DNA of 7,518 nt. Origin: CAYLMM01 sp964646035. GTDB lineage: Bacteria; Krumholzibacteriota; Krumholzibacteriia; LZORAL124-64-63. Position 1 is the stretch's first letter; each line of letters starts with the position of its first letter. The position numbers and the translations under genes were made by a program. The stretch lies in NCBI GenBank assembly GCA_964646035.1, contig CAZYDJ010000125.1:1-7518 (forward strand), read 5' to 3'. Below are positions 1 to 5,877 of the stretch, piece by piece. Below the pieces are notes generated by a model. It saw only the letters and a program-made list of their open reading frames with translations, had not been told where the DNA came from and made no database searches.

Positions 1-2017
1 ACGCCGCGTTGCGGGCGCCCTTGTACAGGTAGTATCCCAGCAACACGAAGCAGACCAGGGTCACGACCGCGGACAGAGGGTTGGCCTCGATCCAATGCGT
101 CATGCCCAGAGCGTGCTCGACGCTCCAACCGGACTCGCCGGTGGAGCTGATGCCCACGAACCTCACGATGGCTGCGATGACTCCCATGATGGCGCCGCCG
201 GCGACGAAGCCGCTGGCCATCAGGGTGCCCTTCTCGCGCCGCTTGCCCTGCTGCTCCTTCGAACCGCCGTTGGTCACGAAGTAGGCGATCAGGCCGCCGG
301 CCAGAACCGGCGTGTTGACCGACATCGGCAGGTACATGCCCAGGGCGAAAGCCAGGGCGGGCAATCCGGTCCACTCGAGAATCAGGGCCATGAAGATGCC
401 GGCCATGTACAGCAGCCACGGAGCGGGCTGGCCGGTCATCAGGGGCTCGATCACGGCGGCCATGGCGTTGGCCTGGGGGGCCGGCAGGCCGCCCTCGGCG
501 AAGCCGTAGGTCTTGTCCAGCAGCATGATCACCAGGGTCACCGAGATCGCCGAGACGAAGGTGCCCAGGAACTTCCACTTCTGCTGGGTGGCCGGCGTGG
601 TGCCCAGCCAGTAGCCGATCTTCTGGTCGCTGACGAAGCCGCCGCTCATGCTCAGCGCGGTGCAGACCACGCCGCCGATCAGCAGGGCGGCCACGATGCC
701 GCTCTCGCCCTCGACGCCGACGGCCTTCAGGATGACCGAACTGATGATCAGGGTCATCAGGGTCATGCCCGAAACCGGGTTGGTGCCGACGATGGCGATG
801 GCCCGGGCGGCGACGGTGGCGAAGAGGAAGGCGATGCCGGCGACGATCAGCAGGCCGGTGACCGACTGGCCGAAGTTGACGCCGGGGACCAGGAACAGGA
901 AGAAGGCGAAGATGGCGGCCAGACTGATGATGATCAGCGAGGTCACCAGGTTCATCGACAGATCGCGCTGGGTGCGCTCTACCACGACCTTGCCGTCGAT
1001 CGAGGAGCTGTCGGCCTTGGCGCCGCCGGCTGCCAGTTTGAAGGCGCCGACGATGATGCTGCGGCTCTTCCAGACGCCGATCAGGCCGGCCATGGCGATG
1101 GCCCCGATACCTACCGGACGCACGAAGTTGGCGAAGATGTCGGGCGTGCTCAGCGCGTCCAGGGCCTCGATCTTGTAGACCTCGCCGCCAATGTTGACGC
1201 CCTTGCCCAGGATGCCGACCATCGGCACCATCACGAACCAGCTCAGGAACGAGCCGCAGGCGATGACCAGGGCATAGCGCAGGCCGATGATGTAGCCAAG
1301 GCCGATGATGGCGGCCTCGGTCATCATGTGGAACTCGAGCCGCACTTTCGACGAAACCGTCTCACCCCATTTGAAGGCGGTGGTGACGAAGGTCTCCCGC
1401 CACAAACCGAAGGTCTGCGAGAGCAGCTGGTACCCCGCGGCGATGAAGCCGGACTTGATCAGGATGCTGGCCTGGCCGCCGCCGGACTCGCCGGCCATCA
1501 GCACCTCGGTCGATGCGGTGGCCTCGGGGAACGGGAATTCCCCGTGCATATCCTTGACGAAGTAGCGGCGGAAGGGGATCAGGAACAGGATGCCGATGAA
1601 ACCACCGAGCAGCGAGGCCAGGGCCATCTGCACGAAGTTGGTCTTGTCGGCCAATCCCAGGATATAGATCCCCGGCAGGGTAAAGATCGCGCCGGCGACG
1701 ACTACGCCGGACGCCGAGCCGATCGACTGGATCATCACGTTCTGTTGCAGCGCGTCCTTCTTCTTGAGCGAACTGCTCAGGCCGATGGCCAGGATCGTGA
1801 TCGGTATAGCTGCTTCGAATACCTGGCCGATCTTCAGTCCCAGATAGGCGCAGGCGGCGGAGAAGAGCACCGCGTAGAACAGACCCCAGAAGAGGGCGTA
1901 CGGCGTCAGCTCGGGCATGATCTTGGCTGCCGGAACTATGGGTACGAATTCCTCACCGGGATTCAGTTTGCGGTACGCATTCTCCGGCAGTCGTTTGGCG
2001 TTGCCACTGACGTCCAT
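1..2017 (-). CDS. OPT-family oligopeptide transporter (3' end cut by window edge)
   Basis: Multi-pass inner-membrane transporter of the oligopeptide transporter (OPT) superfamily, which in prokaryotes is linked to proton-coupled uptake of small peptides or, in some branches, metal-chelate uptake. Reading the minus strand from the ATG at 2017 gives 672 codons open to the window edge with no stop. The product is strongly hydrophobic, with many predicted membrane segments. Family hallmarks are visible: an early segment with AYLGLKIGQVFEAAIPI (about residues 57-73), a Gly/Ser-rich stretch GSASGVVVAGAIFTLPGIY (100-118), and the signature FPFPEATASTEVL (161-173), matching the PFPEG-A-AEVL motif of prokaryotic OPT proteins. 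The start is supported by GGAGG at 2022-2026, four bases upstream. The length already reaches that of the family, so only the C-terminus is probably missing. It is divergent from pepT, which favours peptides as substrate (inference). A long open frame on the opposite strand is a GC-driven shadow. Confidence 0.93.
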   Translation of the reverse strand, partial: MDVSGNAKRLPENAYRKLNPGEEFVPIVPAAKIMPELTPYALFWGLFYAVLFSAACAYLGLKIGQVFEAAIPITILAIGLSSSLKKKDALQQNVMIQSIGSASGVVVAGAIFTLPGIYILGLADKTNFVQMALASLLGGFIGILFLIPFRRYFVKDMHGEFPFPEATASTEVLMAGESGGGQASILIKSGFIAAGYQLLSQTFGLWRETFVTTAFKWGETVSSKVRLEFHMMTEAAIIGLGYIIGLRYALVIACGSFLSWFVMVPMVGILGKGVNIGGEVYKIEALDALSTPDIFANFVRPVGIGAIAMAGLIGVWKSRSIIVGAFKLAAGGAKADSSSIDGKVVVERTQRDLSMNLVTSLIIISLAAIFAFFLFLVPGVNFGQSVTGLLIVAGIAFLFATVAARAIAIVGTNPVSGMTLMTLIISSVILKAVGVEGESGIVAALLIGGVVCTALSMSGGFVSDQKIGYWLGTTPATQQKWKFLGTFVSAISVTLVIMLLDKTYGFAEGGLPAPQANAMAAVIEPLMTGQPAPWLLYMAGIFMALILEWTGLPALAFALGMYLPMSVNTPVLAGGLIAYFVTNGGSKEQQGKRREKGTLMASGFVAGGAIMGVIAAIVRFVGISSTGESGWSVEHALGMTHWIEANPLSAVVTLVCFVLLGYYLYKGARNAA

Positions 2018-2264
2018 AAAACCTCCAGAAATGCCGCGGATGTGGGCGGGCGAGGCCGCTGGAAAGCGACCGAATGCAGGAAAGCTAGCACGGTCGACAA
2101 TGGCAAACAAGAAAAGTTGACCGGAGGCGAACTTGATCTGGCCGATTCCGCGAGATACATTTGTCACTAGCGCTGAAGTGTCGACCGCCGAATTATCCCC
2201 GAAATGATCGCCGGGCCTGGCGCCCCCACCCTTAAGCGATTCGATAAAAAGGAGATACAATAAT
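2018..2264. other. Divergent intergenic region between OPT transporter and pepT
   Basis: This 247-bp gap must hold the start signals of both divergent genes. The ribosome binding sites are clear: GGAGG on the minus strand (2022-2026) and AAAAAGGAG on the plus strand (2246-2254, ten bases before the pepT ATG). No convincing -35/-10 pair was found. TTGTCA at 2161-2166 resembles a -35 element but has no matching -10 at 16-18 bases. No sigma-54 type GG-N10-GC element with a good consensus was seen. A small plus-strand reading frame here is not supported as a gene. Confidence 0.5.
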
Positions 2265-3524
2265 ATGCTCGAGCGAAAGCCGGACTCCCGATTTCCCACC
2301 CTGGTCGAGCGGTTTGTGAAGTACGCGGAGATCAACACCCAAGCCGTGGAGGGTTCCGACTCCTACCCTTCCTCGGCCTGCCAATTGGATTTGGCCCGGG
2401 TGCTGGTCGAAGAACTCAAGGAATTGGGTCTTGCCGACGCCGGAATGGATAAATACGGCTACGTGACGGCTACCCTGCCGGCCAACGACTCCGCCATGGC
2501 CAAGGTGCCGGCGATCGGATTCATCTCCCACATGGACACCTATCCCGAGGTTTCCGGCGAGAACGTCAAGCCCACCTTCCATGAGAATTATCCCGGCGGC
2601 GACATCGAATTGCCGAACGGCCCGACGATCACGGTGAAGGACAACCCGTACCTGAACGAGTGCATCGGCGAGACCATCATCACCAGTGACGGCACCACCC
2701 TGCTCGGCGCCGACGACAAGGCCGGCATCGCCGAGATCATGGAAGCGCTGACCCGCATGATCGAGAATCCGGAGTTCAAGCACGGCACGATGAAAGTCGC
2801 CTTCACTCCCGACGAGGAAATCGGCGCGGGCGTGAAGTACTTCGACATCAAGAAGTTCGGGGCCAAGGTGGCCTACACGATGGACGGCGGGCGCCGCGGC
2901 GAGGTTGAGAACGAGACTTTCTGCGCGGACAGCGCGATCGTCACCATCACCGGACGCGACATCCATCCCGGCTATGCGAAGGACAAGATGGTTCCCGCGG
3001 TCAAGGTCGCGTCGGAATTCGTCGCCTTGCTGCCCAAGGACATGGCTCCCGAGACCACCGAGGGAATGCAGGGTTATATCCACCCGATCGGCATCGAAGG
3101 CAACACCAGCAAGGCCGTGGTCACCCTGCTGATCCGCGACTTCAACGCAGCCGAGCTCGGCCCCAAGGCCGACTTGATCCGCGAGAAGGCGGACGCCGCC
3201 TGCGCGGCCTGGCCCGGCGCCAAGGCCGATATCGAGATCAAGGAATACTACCGGAACATGAAGTACGACCTGGAGAAGGAGCCGCGGGCCACCGAATACG
3301 CCATCGAGGCCATCAAGCGGGCGGGGATAAAGCCCGTGCTCGGCTCGATCCGCGGCGGAACCGATGGTTCCAACCTCTCGACCCGGGGTCTGCCCACGCC
3401 GAACATCTTCACCGGCGAGCAGAGCTTCCACAGCCTCGGCGAGTGGGTCTGCACCAAGGACATGGAACTGGCCACCAGAACCATCCTGCAGACGATCGCC
3501 GTCTGGGCGGAAAAAGAAAGCTGA
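2265..3524 (+). CDS. pepT: Peptidase T (tripeptide aminopeptidase)
   Basis: Cytoplasmic M20-family di-zinc aminopeptidase that removes the N-terminal residue of tripeptides. The product is 419 residues, against about 410 for known PepT. The metal and catalytic residues can be placed by motif: HMDT (H89, D91), LGADDKAG (first Asp D150), TPDEEIGAG (catalytic/metal Glu pair E184-E185), YTMDGG (D207), and the C-terminal GEQSFHSLGEW with H389. IRGGTDGSNLSTRGLPTPN (362-380) is also typical of PepT. The small lid/dimerisation domain falls between the D207 region and about residue 320. The ATG at 2265 is preceded by a strong AAAAAGGAG ten bases upstream, and the protein N-terminus (KPDSRFPTLVERFVKYAEINTQ) aligns with the family from the start. 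Its position beside a divergent OPT transporter fits cytoplasmic breakdown of imported peptides (inference). A terminator follows directly, so it is probably monocistronic. All key residues are intact. Confidence 0.97.
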   Translation: MLERKPDSRFPTLVERFVKYAEINTQAVEGSDSYPSSACQLDLARVLVEELKELGLADAGMDKYGYVTATLPANDSAMAKVPAIGFISHMDTYPEVSGENVKPTFHENYPGGDIELPNGPTITVKDNPYLNECIGETIITSDGTTLLGADDKAGIAEIMEALTRMIENPEFKHGTMKVAFTPDEEIGAGVKYFDIKKFGAKVAYTMDGGRRGEVENETFCADSAIVTITGRDIHPGYAKDKMVPAVKVASEFVALLPKDMAPETTEGMQGYIHPIGIEGNTSKAVVTLLIRDFNAAELGPKADLIREKADAACAAWPGAKADIEIKEYYRNMKYDLEKEPRATEYAIEAIKRAGIKPVLGSIRGGTDGSNLSTRGLPTPNIFTGEQSFHSLGEWVCTKDMELATRTILQTIAVWAEKES

Positions 3525-3538
3525 TCCGGCTTTTGCGT

Positions 3539-3568
3539 GGGCCCGGCGCATTGCGTCGGGCCCTTTTT
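3539..3568 (+). terminator. Rho-independent terminator of pepT
   Basis: An 11-bp stem (3539-3549 with 3553-3563, starting GGGCCCGG, one G-U pair) closes a 3-base loop and is followed directly by TTTTT (3564-3568). It begins 15 bases after the pepT stop codon. Confidence 0.92.
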
Positions 3569-3741
3569 CCTGCCTGCCGGTCCGGGACAGCGATTATCGA
3601 CTCTCAAATCCAGATCTTATTTCCAGAAACCGCCTTGCATAATTCGTCATACGAAACTAGACTTAGTTACTCTTGATTATGCCGACACGGCCCCCAAGGG
3701 ATCCGATTCCAGTTTCGGGGGCGCCATGAAAGGAAACAGCG
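3569..3741 (+). promoter_or_regulatory. Promoter/leader region of the Cys-rich protein gene
   Basis: The gap from the pepT terminator to the next start must contain that gene's promoter, because the terminator isolates it. The segment from about 3595 to 3680 is clearly more AT-rich than its surroundings. A weak sigma-70-like pair is TTGCAT (3635-3640) and TAGACT (3658-3663) with 17 bases between. Both match the consensus poorly, so the exact promoter is uncertain. The leader contains a possible GCCCCC/GGGGGC stem (3690-3695 with 3717-3722) with a 21-base loop. The ribosome binding site is AAAGGA at 3729-3734, seven bases before the ATG. Confidence 0.3.
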
Positions 3742-4203
3742 ATGAAACGCTTAGCAACCCCGTTATTGATGGTTGGACTGCTGCTGGCCTTCTCCGTGCC
3801 TGCCCTGTCCGGTCCCTTTTGCGACAAGGACAAGGTGGCCACCACGGCCCAGGCCGCCACTGCGGCCAAGACGTGCTGCTCGGGCGAGAAAGTAGCCGCC
3901 GACGCCAAATGTTGCGGCTCCGCCGACGCCAAGTGCGCGGCTGATTTCGCCAACCTGGTCTGCAGCCCCAAGTGTTCCACGGGTGAGACCTCCTGCGAGG
4001 GATGCCTGAAGATGCGCACGGCCGCCCGCGCCGAAGCCTGCGCCAAGTCCTGCGCCGCCGCCGGTAAGACAGCCGATTGCCGGACCAAGTGCAGCGGCGA
4101 GCTCAAGACCGCCTGTTGCCCCTCCGTTTCTGAGGGCAAGAGCTGTGTCTGCCCCAAGGACGGAACCGAGAAGAAGGCCGAGTCGGCAAAGAAGAAGGCC
4201 TGA
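3742..4203 (+). CDS. Exported cysteine-rich protein of unknown function (18 Cys)
   Basis: No family could be assigned with confidence. The 153-residue product begins with a classic Sec signal peptide: KR, then a hydrophobic core (about 7-20), with likely cleavage near ALS-G at residue 23. There is no Cys in lipobox position. The mature part (about 130 residues) holds 18 cysteines: 27, 45, 46, 57, 58, 65, 74, 78, 85, 88, 100, 104, 113, 117, 125, 126, 135 and 137. These include three CC pairs, three CxxxC motifs (74/78, 100/104, 113/117), one CxxC (85/88) and one CxC (135/137). It is otherwise rich in Ala, Lys, Ser and Thr, with a Lys-rich tail. The CxxxC spacing suits helices lined with thiols, as in Csp/DUF326-type copper-storage proteins, or disulfide-linked helical hairpins of the twin-CX3C type. 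Both are inferences. AAAGGA lies seven bases upstream of the ATG. It has its own terminator and so appears monocistronic. Confidence 0.85.
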   Translation: MKRLATPLLMVGLLLAFSVPALSGPFCDKDKVATTAQAATAAKTCCSGEKVAADAKCCGSADAKCAADFANLVCSPKCSTGETSCEGCLKMRTAARAEACAKSCAAAGKTADCRTKCSGELKTACCPSVSEGKSCVCPKDGTEKKAESAKKKA

Positions 4204-4220
4204 TCAAGGGATCAACCGCC

Positions 4221-4253
4221 GCGCCCCCCGTGTAATGCGGGGGGCGCTTTTTT
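4221..4253 (+). terminator. Rho-independent terminator of the Cys-rich protein gene
   Basis: A perfect 10-bp GC stem, GCGCCCCCCG (4221-4230) with CGGGGGGCGC (4238-4247), has a 7-base loop and is followed by TTTTTT (4248-4253). It starts 17 bases after the stop codon and separates this gene from the SPFH operon. Confidence 0.95.
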
Positions 4254-4254
4254 A

Positions 4255-4295
4255 TTGGATGTAGTGATCCCATTATGATATCATAAACATATCAT
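4255..4295 (+). promoter_or_regulatory. Candidate promoter and palindromic operator of the SPFH operon
   Basis: A perfect 14-bp palindrome, TTATGATATCATAA, occupies 4273-4286. Its right arm ATATCAT (4278-4284) is repeated directly at 4289-4295, 11 bases on, about one helical turn. TATCAT at 4279-4284 also resembles a -10 element (5 of 6) and lies 18 bases after a weak -35, TTGGAT (4255-4260). The start would then be near 4291, giving a leader of about 38 bases. A palindrome overlapping the core promoter is typical of repression. The ribbon-helix-helix protein encoded third in the operon is the obvious candidate ligand (inference). Confidence 0.45.
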
Positions 4296-4328
4296 TGACC
4301 GCTACCCGATCCCGGAGGCCGATCCGAC

Positions 4329-5195
4329 ATGACCACTGAAAAAGAATTGAAGGTCCCTTCAGGCTGGCCAATGCTGGCGCTGATAATCATCCTGCACATC
4401 GCTTCGGTGCTGGCCGTCATCAGGTTCGCGAACCAAGGGGTGGTTCTGGGGATCATCGGCGGCATCGTCTTGACCATCATCGCCATCATTCTGGATTGCG
4501 GATTCTTCACTATCGAGCCCAATGAATCGAAGGTCGTGCTGCTCTTCGGGTCCTACAAGGGCACCGTGAAGCAGAACGGATTCTGCTGGGCCAACCCGTT
4601 CTTCTCCAAAGCCACGATCTCGCTGCGGGCCAGGAATCTGAACGGCGAGAAGCTGAAGGTGAACGATCTGGACGGCAATCCCATCGAGATCGCCGCGGTC
4701 GTCGTCTGGAAGGTGCGCGAGACCGCCCAGGCCGTCTTCGACGTGGACGACTTCGAGGAATACGTCCAGACCCAGAGCGAGGCCGCCGTCAGGCATCTGG
4801 CCAGCGCCTACCCCTACGACGGGCCCGAGGACATGCTGACCCTGCGCGGCACCACCGAGGAGCTCAACGAGAGGCTCGAGAAGGAACTCCACGAACGGCT
4901 CTCCCGGGCCGGGATCGAGGTCGTCGAGGCGCGGCTCAGCCATCTGGCCTATTCGCCGGAGATCGCCGGCGCCATGCTGCAGCGCCAGCAGGCCAGCGCA
5001 GTGGTCGCGGCCCGCCAGAAGATCGTCGAGGGAGCCGTCGGCATGGTCGAGATGGCGCTGGCCGAGCTCAAGACCAAGCAGATGATCGAGTTGGACGAGG
5101 AGCGCAAGGCGACAATGGTCAGCAACCTGCTGGTCGTGCTCTGCAGCGAGCACTCGGCCCAACCCGTGATCAACACCGGCACGCTTTACCAGTAG
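4329..5195 (+). CDS. SPFH/band-7 (stomatin/prohibitin-like) membrane protein
   Basis: Membrane-anchored scaffold of the SPFH superfamily, whose members form large oligomers in membrane microdomains. No substrate or partner can be read from the sequence. Of 288 residues, two N-terminal membrane segments are visible (about 14-33 and 37-56), followed by the SPFH domain (about 60-225). That domain starts at FFTIEPNESKVVLLFGSYKGTVKQNGF and includes DLDGNPIEIAAVVVWKVR (113-130). A charged helical region (about 170-260, rich in Glu, Arg and Ala) is likely coiled coil. The C-terminus NLLVVLCSEHSAQPVINTG (266-284) is typical of one subgroup. GGAGG (4314-4318) lies ten bases before the ATG. It is first in a three-gene operon, with 9 bases to the next gene. 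It is not HflK/HflC: the paired gene is absent and the N-terminus differs. Role in envelope stress or membrane organisation is inference. Confidence 0.92.
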   Translation: MTTEKELKVPSGWPMLALIIILHIASVLAVIRFANQGVVLGIIGGIVLTIIAIILDCGFFTIEPNESKVVLLFGSYKGTVKQNGFCWANPFFSKATISLRARNLNGEKLKVNDLDGNPIEIAAVVVWKVRETAQAVFDVDDFEEYVQTQSEAAVRHLASAYPYDGPEDMLTLRGTTEELNERLEKELHERLSRAGIEVVEARLSHLAYSPEIAGAMLQRQQASAVVAARQKIVEGAVGMVEMALAELKTKQMIELDEERKATMVSNLLVVLCSEHSAQPVINTGTLYQ

Positions 5196-5204
5196 GAGGC
5201 GGCC

Positions 5205-5666
5205 ATGACTACCCTTTACCGCTCCCGCCAGGTGAGCTGGGTACCGACAGCCATGGTCATGATGATCCTGGTCGTGGCCGCCGTCCTGAGCGTCGGCGAC
5301 CAGGACGACGGCGCTCCGTGGTGGTTCTTCGCGATAGTCGGGCTGGCCTTGATCCCGTTCAGCGTGATGAACCTGACCGTGAACCGCGAGCACCTGCGCA
5401 TCGTCTTCCTGCTGGGAGTCCCGCGCTGTACGGTGCCGATACCGGATATCGTAACCTGCGAGATCTACGAGGCCTCCGGACTGCAGCGCCTGAACTTCGG
5501 CGTCAAGCCGATGCAGGGACGCTTCCAGATGTCCGGTAGCAGGGGCGTTGTCATCGCCCGCAGGCGCGGAGTGCCGATCACCCTGAGCGATCCCGATCCG
5601 AAGAAGCTGTCGCGAGCCGTGGCGAAGGCCCGCGAACGTCACGCCCAGATCCACGGAGTTGATTAG
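5205..5666 (+). CDS. Small two-pass membrane protein with PH-like C-terminal part
   Basis: A 153-residue protein of unknown biochemical role. Two hydrophobic segments (about 12-30 and 38-57) are separated by an acidic loop (GDQDDGAP), so the protein is probably a hairpin in the inner membrane. The remaining ~95 residues are rich in predicted beta strands (LTVNREHLRIVFLLGVPRC, IVTCEIYEA, GVVIARRRGVPITLSDPD), ending in a helix (DPKKLSRAVAKARERHAQ). That order resembles bacterial PH-like domains found behind paired membrane helices; the match is by pattern only. GGAGG lies just after the SPFH stop, and the start is 9 bases downstream of that stop. Its own stop abuts the next start (TAGATG), so translation is probably coupled in both directions. 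The conserved placement next to an SPFH protein suggests a partner in the same membrane complex (inference). Confidence 0.82.
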   Translation: MTTLYRSRQVSWVPTAMVMMILVVAAVLSVGDQDDGAPWWFFAIVGLALIPFSVMNLTVNREHLRIVFLLGVPRCTVPIPDIVTCEIYEASGLQRLNFGVKPMQGRFQMSGSRGVVIARRRGVPITLSDPDPKKLSRAVAKARERHAQIHGVD

Positions 5667-5852
5667 ATGGCCGTCCGCAAGGCCTTTCCCCTGCGCATCA
5701 GTCCCGAACTCTATGAGGAGTTGCGGCGATGGGCGGAAACGGAGTTCCGCAGCGTGAACGGGCAGATCGAATTCCTGCTCCGCGACGCGGTGCGCCGCAA
5801 AAGGGGCGGCGCAGCGGCAGAGCCGCAGAATCGGCCCGGCCGCGTCGATTGA
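5667..5852 (+). CDS. Arc-like ribbon-helix-helix DNA-binding protein
   Basis: A 61-residue protein with the Arc/MetJ ribbon-helix-helix fold, which dimerises and inserts a two-stranded ribbon into the DNA major groove. Visible parts are the beta strand KAFPLRIS (5-12), helix A PELYEELRRWAETE (13-26), helix B beginning at SVNGQIEFLLRDAVRRKR (29-46), and a disordered basic tail. The pattern PLRISPELYEELRRWAE...SVNGQIEFLLR is characteristic of the Arc-family proteins annotated beside SPFH genes in other bacteria (recalled, not searched). The ATG follows the preceding stop with no gap, so translation depends on coupling. No toxin-like gene sits beside it, so a toxin-antitoxin role is not supported. 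The likely job is autoregulation of the operon through the palindrome at 4273-4286 (inference). No clear terminator follows, and the gene converges on the activator gene with a 25-base gap. Confidence 0.88.
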   Translation: MAVRKAFPLRISPELYEELRRWAETEFRSVNGQIEFLLRDAVRRKRGGAAAEPQNRPGRVD

Positions 5853-5877
5853 GAGAAAACCCGGGGACGGCAGGCCG

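Noticed and set aside
95..2170. Plus-strand 691-codon open frame opposite the OPT transporter
   Set aside because: Its product is an Asp/Gly/His/Gln/Arg-rich low-complexity string with no domain, and the minus strand encodes a clear OPT protein. It is a product of high GC third positions.
2161..2196. Sigma-70 promoter for pepT using TTGTCA and AATTAT
   Set aside because: The spacing between the two elements is 24 bases, too long for a functional pair.
2232..3551. Minus-strand 439-codon open frame opposite pepT
   Set aside because: It is the antisense shadow of a fully recognisable PepT with all catalytic residues. It has shadow-type composition and would run through the pepT terminator.
4359..5654. 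Minus-strand 431-codon open frame opposite the SPFH and membrane-protein genes
   Set aside because: It spans two real genes on the other strand. The translation is rich in His, Asp, Gly and Gln with no recognisable domain.
5667..5852. The ribbon-helix-helix gene as an antitoxin of a toxin-antitoxin pair
   Set aside because: Neither neighbour resembles a toxin. The upstream gene is a two-pass membrane protein and the downstream gene is a convergent sigma-54 activator.
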